From positions 1 to 10,577 of the forward strand of contig JAAZAH010000141.1 of assembly GCA_012514415.1 (NCBI GenBank): DNA of 10,577 nt, given 5' to 3'. The notes under the pieces were generated by a model. The model made no database searches. It saw only the letters and a program-made list of their open reading frames with translations, and had not been told where the DNA came from. The stretch is from Sandaracinaceae bacterium. GTDB lineage: Bacteria > Myxococcota_A > Polyangia > Polyangiales > Houyiibacteriaceae. Shown in pieces: positions 1 to 5,611 of the stretch; the first letter of the stretch is position 1, and every line of letters starts with the position of its first letter. The position numbers and the translations under genes are program-made.

Positions 1-246
1 CTCAACCTCGGTCTCGTCCTTGCAAAACGCGCAGCGGTTCGAGGTTCGGTCCTGAGGAGCCGTCCACTCGAAGAGAAGGCTTCTCTCGCGCAGCGATTCA
101 TCCGTGAATGCCTTCCGCTCTTCGAGCGCGGCGTCCTCAAGGCCTCCGTCGATCGCGTCTTCGAGATGGACGAAATCAAAGAGGCTCAGCTTGCCATGGA
201 GCGGAACGAGAATATCGGAAAGCTCATCGTGAGGATCGGATCTTGA
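1..246 (+). CDS. Quinone oxidoreductase (zinc-free MDR family), C-terminal 81 residues
   Basis: Partial gene: it is open from the first base and ends at TGA 244-246. The visible 81 residues match the C-terminus of the zeta-crystallin/PIG3-like NAD(P)H:quinone oxidoreductases of the medium-chain dehydrogenase/reductase superfamily. Diagnostic pieces are V-R-G-S-V-L-R-S-R-P near residues 13-22, then L-P-L-F-E-R-G-V-L-K-A-S-V-D-R-V-F in the middle, and M-E-R-N-E-N-I-G-K-L-I-V at the end. Family members reduce quinones or other activated carbonyls with NADPH in the cytoplasm and lack the catalytic zinc. The nucleotide-binding Rossmann part and the start lie outside the window, so cofactor and substrate cannot be judged. 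Its stop overlaps the TTG start of the ferrochelatase, which suggests one transcript and coupled translation. Confidence 0.85.
   Translation, partial: LNLGLVLAKRAAVRGSVLRSRPLEEKASLAQRFIRECLPLFERGVLKASVDRVFEMDEIKEAQLAMERNENIGKLIVRIGS
231..234 (+). promoter_or_regulatory. Shine-Dalgarno GAGG that decides the ferrochelatase TTG start
   Basis: GAGG at 231-234 sits 8 bases before TTG 243-245, a normal ribosome-binding spacing. The reading frame stays open further upstream, but protein there does not resemble the family, and no other start codon is placed as well. The site lies inside the end of the preceding oxidoreductase gene. Confidence 0.6.
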
Positions 247-1232
247 CGCTTCCCTTCGACGCCATCCTCGTCTTCGGATTTGGCGGCCCCGACGGCCCGG
301 AGGAGGTCATGCCCTTTCTCCGAAAGGTCACTCGCGGGAGAAATATCCCCGACGAGCGGCTCGAAAAAGTCGCGACCCAGTACCATCTTTTCGGCGGAAA
401 AAGCCCCATAAACGAGCAGAACGAGGCCCTACGGGCCGCGCTCGAGATGGAGCTGCGCGCTCGAAAGATTCAGCTCCCCGTCAGGCTCGCACACAAATTC
501 GCCTCTCCTACTCCAGAAGAAATCGCTCAGGAGTTTCGCCAGGAGGGCATCCAAGACGTCCTCGTCCTCGTGACCTCGGCCTTTTCGTCGTATTCGGGAT
601 GCCGCTCCTACCTCGAGATCCTCGAAGCTGCTTCCGAAAGGACGGGCGTTCGATTCGCCAAGCTTCGCGCTTTCTTCAACCATCCTTGCTTCCTCGACGC
701 GGTCGCCTCGAGGATCGAAGAGCGCGCTCCCAGTGGCGCCTATCGGCTGATCTTCACGGCGCATTCGATCCAGCTTTCGATGGCCGAGAGCTCAAGCTAC
801 ACGGCGCAGCTCAATGAGGCGGCGCGCCTCATTGCCGAGCGCGTCGGAAAATCCGAGTGGGAGCTCGTCTATCAGAGCCGTTCGGGTCCTCCGCACATCC
901 CTTGGCTCGAACCCGATATCGCAGATCATTTGGGAACCATCCCTCGGGGTGAAAGCGTCCTCGTCGTCCCTCTCGGCTTTCTCTCCGACCATATGGAGGT
1001 CCTCTACGATCTCGATCGGGAGGCCAAGGCCGCCGCAGAAGAAGCTGGGCTCTCGTTCCATCGCGCCGCGACGGTCGGAACACATCCGCGCTTTATCCGC
1101 GGCCTCGCCGAGATGATCGAAGAACGCCTCGCGCTTCGCGAAGGACGCCTCGCCGAGGGACGCCTCCCAGCGCTTCCCGATGAGTGTGCGCGCGATTGCT
1201 GCCCTCCTCCGCGCCCGCGTTCGGCTCGATAG
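243..1232 (+). CDS. hemH: Ferrochelatase, actinobacterial-type, probable [2Fe-2S] form
   Basis: The product inserts Fe2+ into a porphyrin late in haem synthesis, in the cytoplasm or at the inner membrane. I place the start at TTG 243 (329 residues, normal for the family): homology begins right after it and GAGG precedes it. Visible motifs are the N-terminal V-F-G-F-G-G-P (10-16), R-G-R-N-I-P (31-36), F-G-G-K-S-P-I-N (50-57), catalytic His174 in T-A-H-S, and Glu252 in S-D-H-M-E-V-L-Y-D. Where human ferrochelatase has Met76 and the Bacillus enzyme Tyr13, this protein has Phe13, as in mycobacterial enzymes. Cys315, Cys319 and Cys320 near the C-terminus, plus Cys120 or Cys149, could bind a [2Fe-2S] cluster, as known for some actinobacterial and myxobacterial enzymes. 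Whether the substrate is coproporphyrin III or protoporphyrin IX cannot be settled from sequence alone. It overlaps the upstream oxidoreductase by 4 bases and converges on the aminotransferase. Confidence 0.95.
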   Translation: MTLPFDAILVFGFGGPDGPEEVMPFLRKVTRGRNIPDERLEKVATQYHLFGGKSPINEQNEALRAALEMELRARKIQLPVRLAHKFASPTPEEIAQEFRQEGIQDVLVLVTSAFSSYSGCRSYLEILEAASERTGVRFAKLRAFFNHPCFLDAVASRIEERAPSGAYRLIFTAHSIQLSMAESSSYTAQLNEAARLIAERVGKSEWELVYQSRSGPPHIPWLEPDIADHLGTIPRGESVLVVPLGFLSDHMEVLYDLDREAKAAAEEAGLSFHRAATVGTHPRFIRGLAEMIEERLALREGRLAEGRLPALPDECARDCCPPPRPRSAR

Positions 1233-1253
1233 CGCCCGCAAGGTGGCGGGCGC
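1232..1253. terminator. GC hairpin between convergent genes
   Basis: GCGCCCGC at 1232-1239 pairs perfectly with GCGGGCGC at 1246-1253 around a 6-base loop. It begins on the last base of the ferrochelatase stop codon, in the 42-base gap before the convergent aminotransferase ends. It is symmetric, so it could slow transcription from either side. No T-run follows on either strand, so it is not a canonical intrinsic terminator; it may be a rho-assisted or bidirectional end, or simply a transcript-protecting stem. Confidence 0.45.
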
Positions 1254-1274
1254 CACGGCCGGTCAGGCCCCGGC

Positions 1275-2495
1275 TCAGGACCGATGGAGCCGAGGCCAAT
1301 GGCGAAGCCGTTCGATGGCGTCGCGCATCTCCTCCGGACGGCCCGCATACGAAAAGCGAAGATAGCGCTTGCCGCGCTCCTCATCGAAATCAACCCCCGG
1401 CGTGGTTGCGATGCCGATCTCCTCAAGCATCGCTTGGGCGAATTGTCGCGCATCGTCGGTGTATTTCGAAACGTCGACGTAGAAGTAAAACGCGCCATCG
1501 GGAGGAGCCATCTCGCCGAGCCCGACGCTCGGGAGCGCCTCGAGGAGATAGGCGCGGTTTTCTTCGTAGACGCTCCGGTATTTCTCGAGCTCTGCGTCTG
1601 CGTCGATCGCGCCCATCGCCGCAAGCTGGGAGATCGTAGGCGCCGAAATAAAGAGGTTTTGTTGTAGCCTTTCGACGACGCGGACGAGGCGCTCGGGGAC
1701 GATGAGCCAGCCGATCCTCCAGCCCGTCATCGAGTGATATTTCGAGAAGCTATTGATGACGATGGACTCATCTGAAAATTCGAGCGCGGTCGCCGCGTCC
1801 TCTTCGTAGGTGAGGCCATGGTAGATCTCGTCCGAGATGAGCCAGAGCCCGCGGCGATCGCAATAATCGGCGAGCTCTTTGAGCCGCTCCCTCTGGATCA
1901 TCGTCCCCGTGGGGTTCGCGGGACTGGCGAGCATCATGCCCGAAAGGCCGTACTCTTCATCAAGTGCCGCGAGCTGTTTCACCGTCGGCATGAAACGCGA
2001 CTCGGGGCCGGTCTCGATCAGTGGCGAGCGGCAACCGAGCGCCGAGAGGATGTGGCGATAGCAGGGGTAGCCAGGCGAAGGGAGCGCAACGGCGTCGCCC
2101 GCGTCAAAGACGGCGAGGAAGGCGAGCATGAAGGCGGCGGAAGAGCCCGTAGAGATCGCGATCCTTTCCGGATCGACCGCGAGGCCATAGCGAGCGGCAT
2201 AGCTCGCCGCGATCTTTTCGCGAAGCGCGTCGACGCCGAGCGCGTTTGTATAACCGAGCTTCTCTTCATTGAGCGCGGCGCGAGCCATCTCGAGCGCAGC
2301 CATGGGCGCAGCGGTGCTGGGTTGACCAATCTCCATGTGGATCACCCGCCTCCCCTCGGCCTCAGCGGCGGCGGCCGCGCGCATCATATCCATCGCGATG
2401 AAACTCGGGATCTCGCTCCGCTTCGAAGGCTCGCGGCGAGGCTGCGCCTCATCTTGCTCGTCAAATTTCGTCATTTTGAGGGAGATATCATCCAT
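1275..2495 (-). CDS. Class I/II (fold-type I) PLP-dependent aminotransferase
   Basis: About 406 residues from ATG 2495. It transfers amino groups between an amino acid and a 2-oxo acid, using pyridoxal phosphate, in the cytoplasm. Family marks in order are I-G-Q-P near 56-59, G-Y-T near 81-83, the cofactor-binding S-T-G-S-S-A (115-120), N-P-T-G with Asn194, S-D-E-I-Y-H-G with Asp222 and Tyr225, and S-F-S-K-Y-H-S-M-T-G-W-R with Schiff-base Lys252 and Arg260. A conserved L-R-F-S-Y-A near the C-terminus holds the likely substrate-carboxylate arginine. It resembles the aspartate/aromatic aminotransferase branch, but the amino acid used cannot be named. The start is uncertain: GTG 2507 and ATG 2474 are in-frame alternatives and none has a clear Shine-Dalgarno. 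A perfect CCCCCGGGGG palindrome abuts the chosen ATG. It is divergent from the TerB-like gene and convergent with hemH. Confidence 0.9.
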   Translation of the reverse strand: MDDISLKMTKFDEQDEAQPRREPSKRSEIPSFIAMDMMRAAAAAEAEGRRVIHMEIGQPSTAAPMAALEMARAALNEEKLGYTNALGVDALREKIAASYAARYGLAVDPERIAISTGSSAAFMLAFLAVFDAGDAVALPSPGYPCYRHILSALGCRSPLIETGPESRFMPTVKQLAALDEEYGLSGMMLASPANPTGTMIQRERLKELADYCDRRGLWLISDEIYHGLTYEEDAATALEFSDESIVINSFSKYHSMTGWRIGWLIVPERLVRVVERLQQNLFISAPTISQLAAMGAIDADAELEKYRSVYEENRAYLLEALPSVGLGEMAPPDGAFYFYVDVSKYTDDARQFAQAMLEEIGIATTPGVDFDEERGKRYLRFSYAGRPEEMRDAIERLRHWPRLHRS

Positions 2496-2537
2496 CCCCC
2501 GGGGGCGCACGGAGGGGGCGGGCGCTCGCTCGAGCCC

Positions 2538-2543
2538 GATAAA
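2538..2543 (-). promoter_or_regulatory. Possible -10 element for the aminotransferase
   Basis: Read on the minus strand this is TTTATC, a loose match to TATAAT, in an otherwise GC-rich stretch. It would give a leader of about 35 bases before ATG 2495. No good -35 hexamer is visible 17 bases upstream. The call is weak and rests mainly on position. Confidence 0.25.
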
Positions 2544-2556
2544 GGCCGGACCCGGA

Positions 2557-2597
2557 TCTAGGAAATCATCCCTAGAAGTGAAGATGAGTCTAGGAAA
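2557..2597. repeat. Three TCTAGG boxes, candidate operator in divergent promoter
   Basis: TCTAGGAAA occurs at 2557-2565 and again at 2589-2597, exactly 32 bases apart (about three helical turns). Between them, CCTAGA at 2571-2576 is the same box inverted, so the first two boxes form a TCTAGG-8-CCTAGA inverted repeat. TCATC at 2566-2570 and GATGA at 2583-2587 add a further inverted pair. CTAG is rare in this window; by eye I found only one other copy, upstream of hisB. The right-hand box lies 17 bases before a TATAAG -10-like hexamer, in the -35 position. The arrangement fits a regulator site or a special sigma-factor element controlling one or both divergent genes. The binding protein is unknown. 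Confidence 0.5.
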
Positions 2598-2611
2598 CTC
2601 CTTTTTTTCGC

Positions 2612-2617
2612 TATAAG
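2612..2617 (+). promoter_or_regulatory. -10-like TATAAG upstream of the TerB-like gene
   Basis: TATAAG is a 5-of-6 match to the TATAAT consensus, in a locally A/T-rich spot after a run of seven T (2602-2608). Normal spacing puts transcription start at about 2624-2627, on or next to the GTG start codon, so the mRNA would have little or no leader. This agrees with the lack of a Shine-Dalgarno there. Confidence 0.5.
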
Positions 2618-2626
2618 CTCCGCCCC

Positions 2627-3085
2627 GTGAGCTTCGAACTTTCCAAAGACGCATTCATCGCCCTCGCCTCGATCGCTTGGGCAGACGAAAGAATGAGCCA
2701 ACGCGAGTCGGAGGGACTCCTTCGAGCCGCACGCGAAGGTGGGCTTGCAGGGGACGCTCTCGAGGCGGTTCAGCGCGCAACGGTAGAGGCCGTCTCACTC
2801 GACGATCTCGATTTGGGTTCGATGACCCCTTGGGAGCGCGGACTCACGTACGCTCTCGCATGCTGGCTCTCGCGCGTCGATGGCCATACGAACGCCGAAG
2901 AAGCCGAATCGCTCCAGCGCCTCGGTGATCTCCTCGATCTCAACGAACAGAAGCGCGCCGCCGCATATTCGGCTGCATTCGATATCGCTTGCCTCCCGGG
3001 CGGGAACCGCCCAGATACCTACGACTTCAAAGCGCTCATCCAGCACCTCGGAGAAAAGCTTCCTTCTCTCCTTCGTGACAATTGA
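2627..3085 (+). CDS. TerB-like helical protein of unknown function
   Basis: 152 residues from GTG 2627, with no signal peptide or membrane segment, so probably cytoplasmic. The sequence is almost all helical and contains two similar acidic elements: A-D-E-R-M-S-Q-R-E at about 19-27 and V-D-G-H-T-N-A-E-E at about 84-92. Each follows a hydrophobic helix (A-L-A-S-I-A-W and A-L-A-C-W-L-S-R). This internal duplication, with an acidic turn and a glutamate three to five residues later, is the pattern of the TerB/DjlA-N-like fold, whose members bind metal or act as adaptors. No other ter genes are nearby, so tellurite resistance should not be assumed. The start has no Shine-Dalgarno but lies just downstream of TATAAG. 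A 57-base gap separates it from the next gene on the same strand. An unrelated helical-bundle protein is the alternative. Confidence 0.6.
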   Translation: MSFELSKDAFIALASIAWADERMSQRESEGLLRAAREGGLAGDALEAVQRATVEAVSLDDLDLGSMTPWERGLTYALACWLSRVDGHTNAEEAESLQRLGDLLDLNEQKRAAAYSAAFDIACLPGGNRPDTYDFKALIQHLGEKLPSLLRDN

Positions 3086-3142
3086 GCGCACTCCCTTCGC
3101 CCTCTTTCGCCTCCAATCGGCTTGGCGCCGAGGCCTCTGACC

Positions 3143-3946
3143 GTGAAGTTCTCTTCTAAGCTTGCGCTTCTCGCTGCGCTCTTCGTCTGGGCGAATCCCG
3201 TTCTCGCCGACACTCGAGCGCCGGAGGAGCAAGACCCAATCACCCTCGATGCCGAGGCTCTTCAAGATGCGAGTGATGCGGACGGCCACGACGCGGCGGA
3301 TCCGGCGGAACGTAGCCAAGCCGCCGATCTCCACGCTGAGGCCGGAGGCGACGAAAGTCGCGATCTCTTTAAGCTCGAGCTCGATCCGCCAAAGAAACGC
3401 ACGCTCCAATGGTCGGGCCGTATCGGCGGCGGCTTCGGCGCGCGCCGCGTCGAAGGAGAGCGAAAATTCGTTGGGGAGCTGCATTTTCGCGCCGATTTTC
3501 TTTGGGGTCTTCCCGGCGATCGGGCAGTCCGCTACGGCCCGGCGATCGAGGTCCGCTCCGCCAATTTTTCGACCATCGAAGGCGCCTTCGGCGGGCAGCT
3601 CCTCATTCCAACGCATCCGGGCTGGCCGCTCCAGCTTTCGGCTCTCTTCGGCTATGCCGCCCGCTTCCGAGCGTTCGGCGAGCACAGCGATCACGCGCCG
3701 ATCTTCGTCGGAACGGCGGCCTTCGGCTACCGGAGCTACAATTTTCACTCGCGATACGGCTACGCCATCAACCTCTTCGCCTCGACGCGAACCGATCTCA
3801 TCGGCCGCGGCTTCGAGGTCACTGGCGGAATCGAACTCGACCTCGCCTTTCCTGCCCTCATCCCCGTGCGCATGATGAAGATGGCGCGGAATAAGCGCGA
3901 TCCGGACGAGCCCGAGGATGAAGAGGGCGACTATTACGAGGACTAA
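3143..3946 (+). CDS. Secreted protein, acidic linker plus beta-rich (outer-membrane-like) domain
   Basis: 267 residues from GTG 3143, chosen because GAGG at 3130-3133 lies 9 bases upstream and the protein then opens with a clean signal peptide: K-F-S-S-K, then a hydrophobic L-A-L-L-A-A-L-F-V core, then P-V-L-A before Asp. An upstream TTG at 3122 is less likely. After the signal comes a low-complexity stretch rich in Asp, Glu and Ala (about 24-78), which looks disordered. Residues from about 85 to 240 alternate polar and aromatic residues with Gly-rich turns (G-R-I-G-G-G-F-G, F-G-Y-R-S-Y-N-F) and resemble a small beta-barrel of the outer membrane. The C-terminus is highly acidic (D-P-D-E-P-E-D-E-E). 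I do not recognise a named family. The next gene starts one base after the stop and is also a secreted beta-type protein, so the two probably act together at the cell surface. Confidence 0.7.
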   Translation: MKFSSKLALLAALFVWANPVLADTRAPEEQDPITLDAEALQDASDADGHDAADPAERSQAADLHAEAGGDESRDLFKLELDPPKKRTLQWSGRIGGGFGARRVEGERKFVGELHFRADFLWGLPGDRAVRYGPAIEVRSANFSTIEGAFGGQLLIPTHPGWPLQLSALFGYAARFRAFGEHSDHAPIFVGTAAFGYRSYNFHSRYGYAINLFASTRTDLIGRGFEVTGGIELDLAFPALIPVRMMKMARNKRDPDEPEDEEGDYYED

Positions 3947-3947
3947 A

Positions 3948-4553
3948 ATGAGGCGCCCTTCTGCGGCCTCGCTTTCCGTCTTCCTCGCCCTCATCGCGGC
4001 GTTATCTCCCCGACCTACGCGCGCCGAGAGCCTTTCAGATGGGCTCTATCGAAAATGGGATAGCGAGGTCCAGCTCGCCGCACTCCTCGGCGCGGGCTTT
4101 GCCGATGGAAGCCATCGCGAGCTCGGAGCTTCTGGAAATTTCGCGGTCGCGGCGCGCTTTCTCGACGCCTTTGGCCCGAGGTTCGACCTCTCGCTCCATC
4201 ATGAGGGGCTCCGTCTTCACGGAGGCCTTGAGATCCGCCCCCTGGGTCCCGCGCATTTCCTCCAAAACCTCAGTACCGGAAGGGCGCGCCTCGATCTTTT
4301 CATCCGCAGCCCCGGCTTCACGCTCGGCTCAAGGCTCTACCCCGATGCACGCTTTTATTGGCAGTTCGGTCTCGGGGCGCCCCTCCTGTTGCCAAAGAAG
4401 CGGCTGCACGGGCTCGACCTCCGCATTGAATTTCGGCATCAGCCCAAAACCCGAGCGCTCCGAAATACCGACGGCCTCGGCGAGGCTGTCTATGAGCTCT
4501 ACCTCCTCTTCGATCTGGCCATCGCGCTTGGCGGACGGCCTCTGAGCCGCTGA
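3948..4553 (+). CDS. Secreted beta-rich protein, possible outer-membrane barrel
   Basis: 201 residues from ATG 3948, one base after the previous stop, with GAGG (3938-3941) 6 bases upstream. The frame is open further upstream, but this start gives a proper signal peptide: R-R-P-S, hydrophobic L-S-V-F-L-A-L-I-A-A-L, then P-T-R-A before Glu-Ser. The mature part has many alternating amphipathic segments with Gly turns: L-A-A-L-L-G-A-G-F, F-D-L-S-L-H-H-E-G-L-R-L-H-G-G-L-E-I-R, F-Y-W-Q-F-G-L-G-A, and a C-terminal Y-E-L-Y-L-L-F-D-L-A-I-A-L-G-G. This suits a beta-barrel or lipocalin-like fold in the outer membrane or periplasm. No cysteine and no named motif are seen. It is clearly cotranscribed with the preceding secreted protein; the function is unknown. 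Confidence 0.7.
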   Translation: MRRPSAASLSVFLALIAALSPRPTRAESLSDGLYRKWDSEVQLAALLGAGFADGSHRELGASGNFAVAARFLDAFGPRFDLSLHHEGLRLHGGLEIRPLGPAHFLQNLSTGRARLDLFIRSPGFTLGSRLYPDARFYWQFGLGAPLLLPKKRLHGLDLRIEFRHQPKTRALRNTDGLGEAVYELYLLFDLAIALGGRPLSR

Positions 4554-4681
4554 ACGGCCGAACACAAGGATGAGAAGACACCGCGGATGGAAAGTTCTCG
4601 GGCTCGTGAAGCAGCTTTCTCGACGAACGGAACGGCCCATGACGCGAGGGGATTGTTCTTCATCCCTCCGGCCTTCAATGG

Positions 4682-4693
4682 TAAAAATATCGT
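4682..4693 (+). promoter_or_regulatory. A/T-rich -10-like element at the 4694 start
   Basis: TAAAAATAT at 4682-4690 is the only strongly A/T-rich patch in the 140-base gap 4554-4693. Taken as a -10 (TAAAAA or an overlapping hexamer), it would start transcription at about 4694, on the ATG itself. No -35 consensus or Shine-Dalgarno is visible. I see nothing else in this gap: the short frame opening at 4570 runs into the next gene in another frame and looks spurious. Confidence 0.35.
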
Positions 4694-5602
4694 ATGTTTC
4701 GCCCTCTTCTCCTCATGTCCGCATTAAGCCTGCTTTCGCCTTGCGCCCTCTTCTCGTCGAGCGAGCCCGAGGACCTCGCGGAGGGGCGCCCCGCCGGCGA
4801 GACCTGCTCGAGCAGCAAAGATTGCGGTTCCGGACGCGCGTGCGTCGAGAGTCGATGTCAATCGCTCGAAACCAGCATCGCCGGTGAGCTTCTCGCCGCC
4901 GCCGGGCGTGAGCTCTATCTGGCGGGAGATATGCGCGGCGCCATCGACGCGTACAACGACGCATTCATCGCCTTTGAGCGAAAGGGCCTGGTCGCCCCGC
5001 CGGATGTCCGCTGCGAGGCCGCCGAGACGGCCATCGCCGCCGGTGACGCCGAAATCCCGCGCGATCAAGCCGCGCGCCTCGTCCACGAGTGCGCGCTCTC
5101 AAGCCTCCCGTTTAGCAAAGCGCGAACCGCCGCGCTCGAAGCCCTCTCGCGCCTCCGCCACGATGGCCTCTCCCTCGAGCGCCTCGATCGCGATGCGCCC
5201 GCGGACGCCTATTTCACCGCGCGGCCGCTTCGGCCCACCGCCGACAGCATCGCGGTCTCCATCTCCATCAACGAAGCCAACCATCAGGGCTATGCCGAGG
5301 TTCGTGAGCGACTTGAGAGCGGCCCGCTCCGCGCTGCCGCGGTCGACTGCTTTATCCAAGCGTGGGAGCTCACCCAAGCCAAGGCGGCCGAGGCGAATAT
5401 CGAGGTGAACTTCCGGTCCCGCCTTCGCGATATGGGAAGCTACGACATCTACGAGGGGAGAGCCGAGGTGACGGAGCTTCCGGGCGAAGGTTTTGGGCCG
5501 TGCGTCGCGAGAGTGGTCGGAGCGAGTCTGGGAGAATCCATTCGCGTGAGACGTACACTTTCGTGGACCATGCCGATCCATGTCTCGGCGAGCATTCAGT
5601 AG
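4694..5602 (+). CDS. Exported protein: Cys motif, TPR-like helices, AgmX/PglI-like C-terminus
   Basis: 302 residues from ATG 4694. The N-terminus is a short signal sequence (M-F-R-P-L-L-L-M-S-A-L-S-L-L-S-P-C). Cys17 might be lipidated, but the proline before it is not typical of a lipobox. Residues 38-55 carry a C-x5-C-x5-C-x4-C motif with D-C-G-S-G in it, the small extracellular disulfide motif common in myxobacterial surface proteins. Residues about 62-96 read like one TPR-type helical hairpin (G-R-E-L-Y-L-A-G-D-M-R-G-A-I-D-A-Y). The last 100 residues, with Cys219 and Cys270 in F-G-P-C-V-A-R-V-V, resemble the AgmX/PglI C-terminal domain known from Myxococcus gliding and surface proteins. 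That assignment is from pattern memory. There is no Shine-Dalgarno. uppP begins 9 bases after the stop, hinting at an envelope role. The function is unknown. Confidence 0.65.
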   Translation: MFRPLLLMSALSLLSPCALFSSSEPEDLAEGRPAGETCSSSKDCGSGRACVESRCQSLETSIAGELLAAAGRELYLAGDMRGAIDAYNDAFIAFERKGLVAPPDVRCEAAETAIAAGDAEIPRDQAARLVHECALSSLPFSKARTAALEALSRLRHDGLSLERLDRDAPADAYFTARPLRPTADSIAVSISINEANHQGYAEVRERLESGPLRAAAVDCFIQAWELTQAKAAEANIEVNFRSRLRDMGSYDIYEGRAEVTELPGEGFGPCVARVVGASLGESIRVRRTLSWTMPIHVSASIQ

Positions 5603-5611
5603 ACCCTCCGA

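Noticed and set aside
108..242. N-terminal extension of the ferrochelatase frame upstream of TTG 243
   Set aside because: The 45 extra residues are Arg-rich and unlike ferrochelatase, and they overlap the in-frame end of the quinone oxidoreductase, whose sequence matches its family there.
1818..2561. 247-codon plus-strand open frame opposite the aminotransferase
   Set aside because: The minus strand carries complete aminotransferase motifs including the PLP lysine; the plus-strand product is Arg/His-rich shadow sequence.
2627..3085. Tellurite-resistance gene
   Set aside because: Only the TerB-like helical pattern is seen; none of the partner ter genes are nearby, so a tellurite role would be a guess.
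2795..3994. 399-codon minus-strand open frame opposite the TerB-like and secreted-protein genes
   Set aside because: The plus-strand genes have signal peptides, ribosome sites and sensible composition; the antisense product is rich in Arg/Glu without any motif.
4570..4887. 105-codon plus-strand frame beginning in the 4554-4693 gap
   Set aside because: It runs nearly 200 bases into the exported-protein gene in another frame, is Arg/Pro-rich, and shows no motif.
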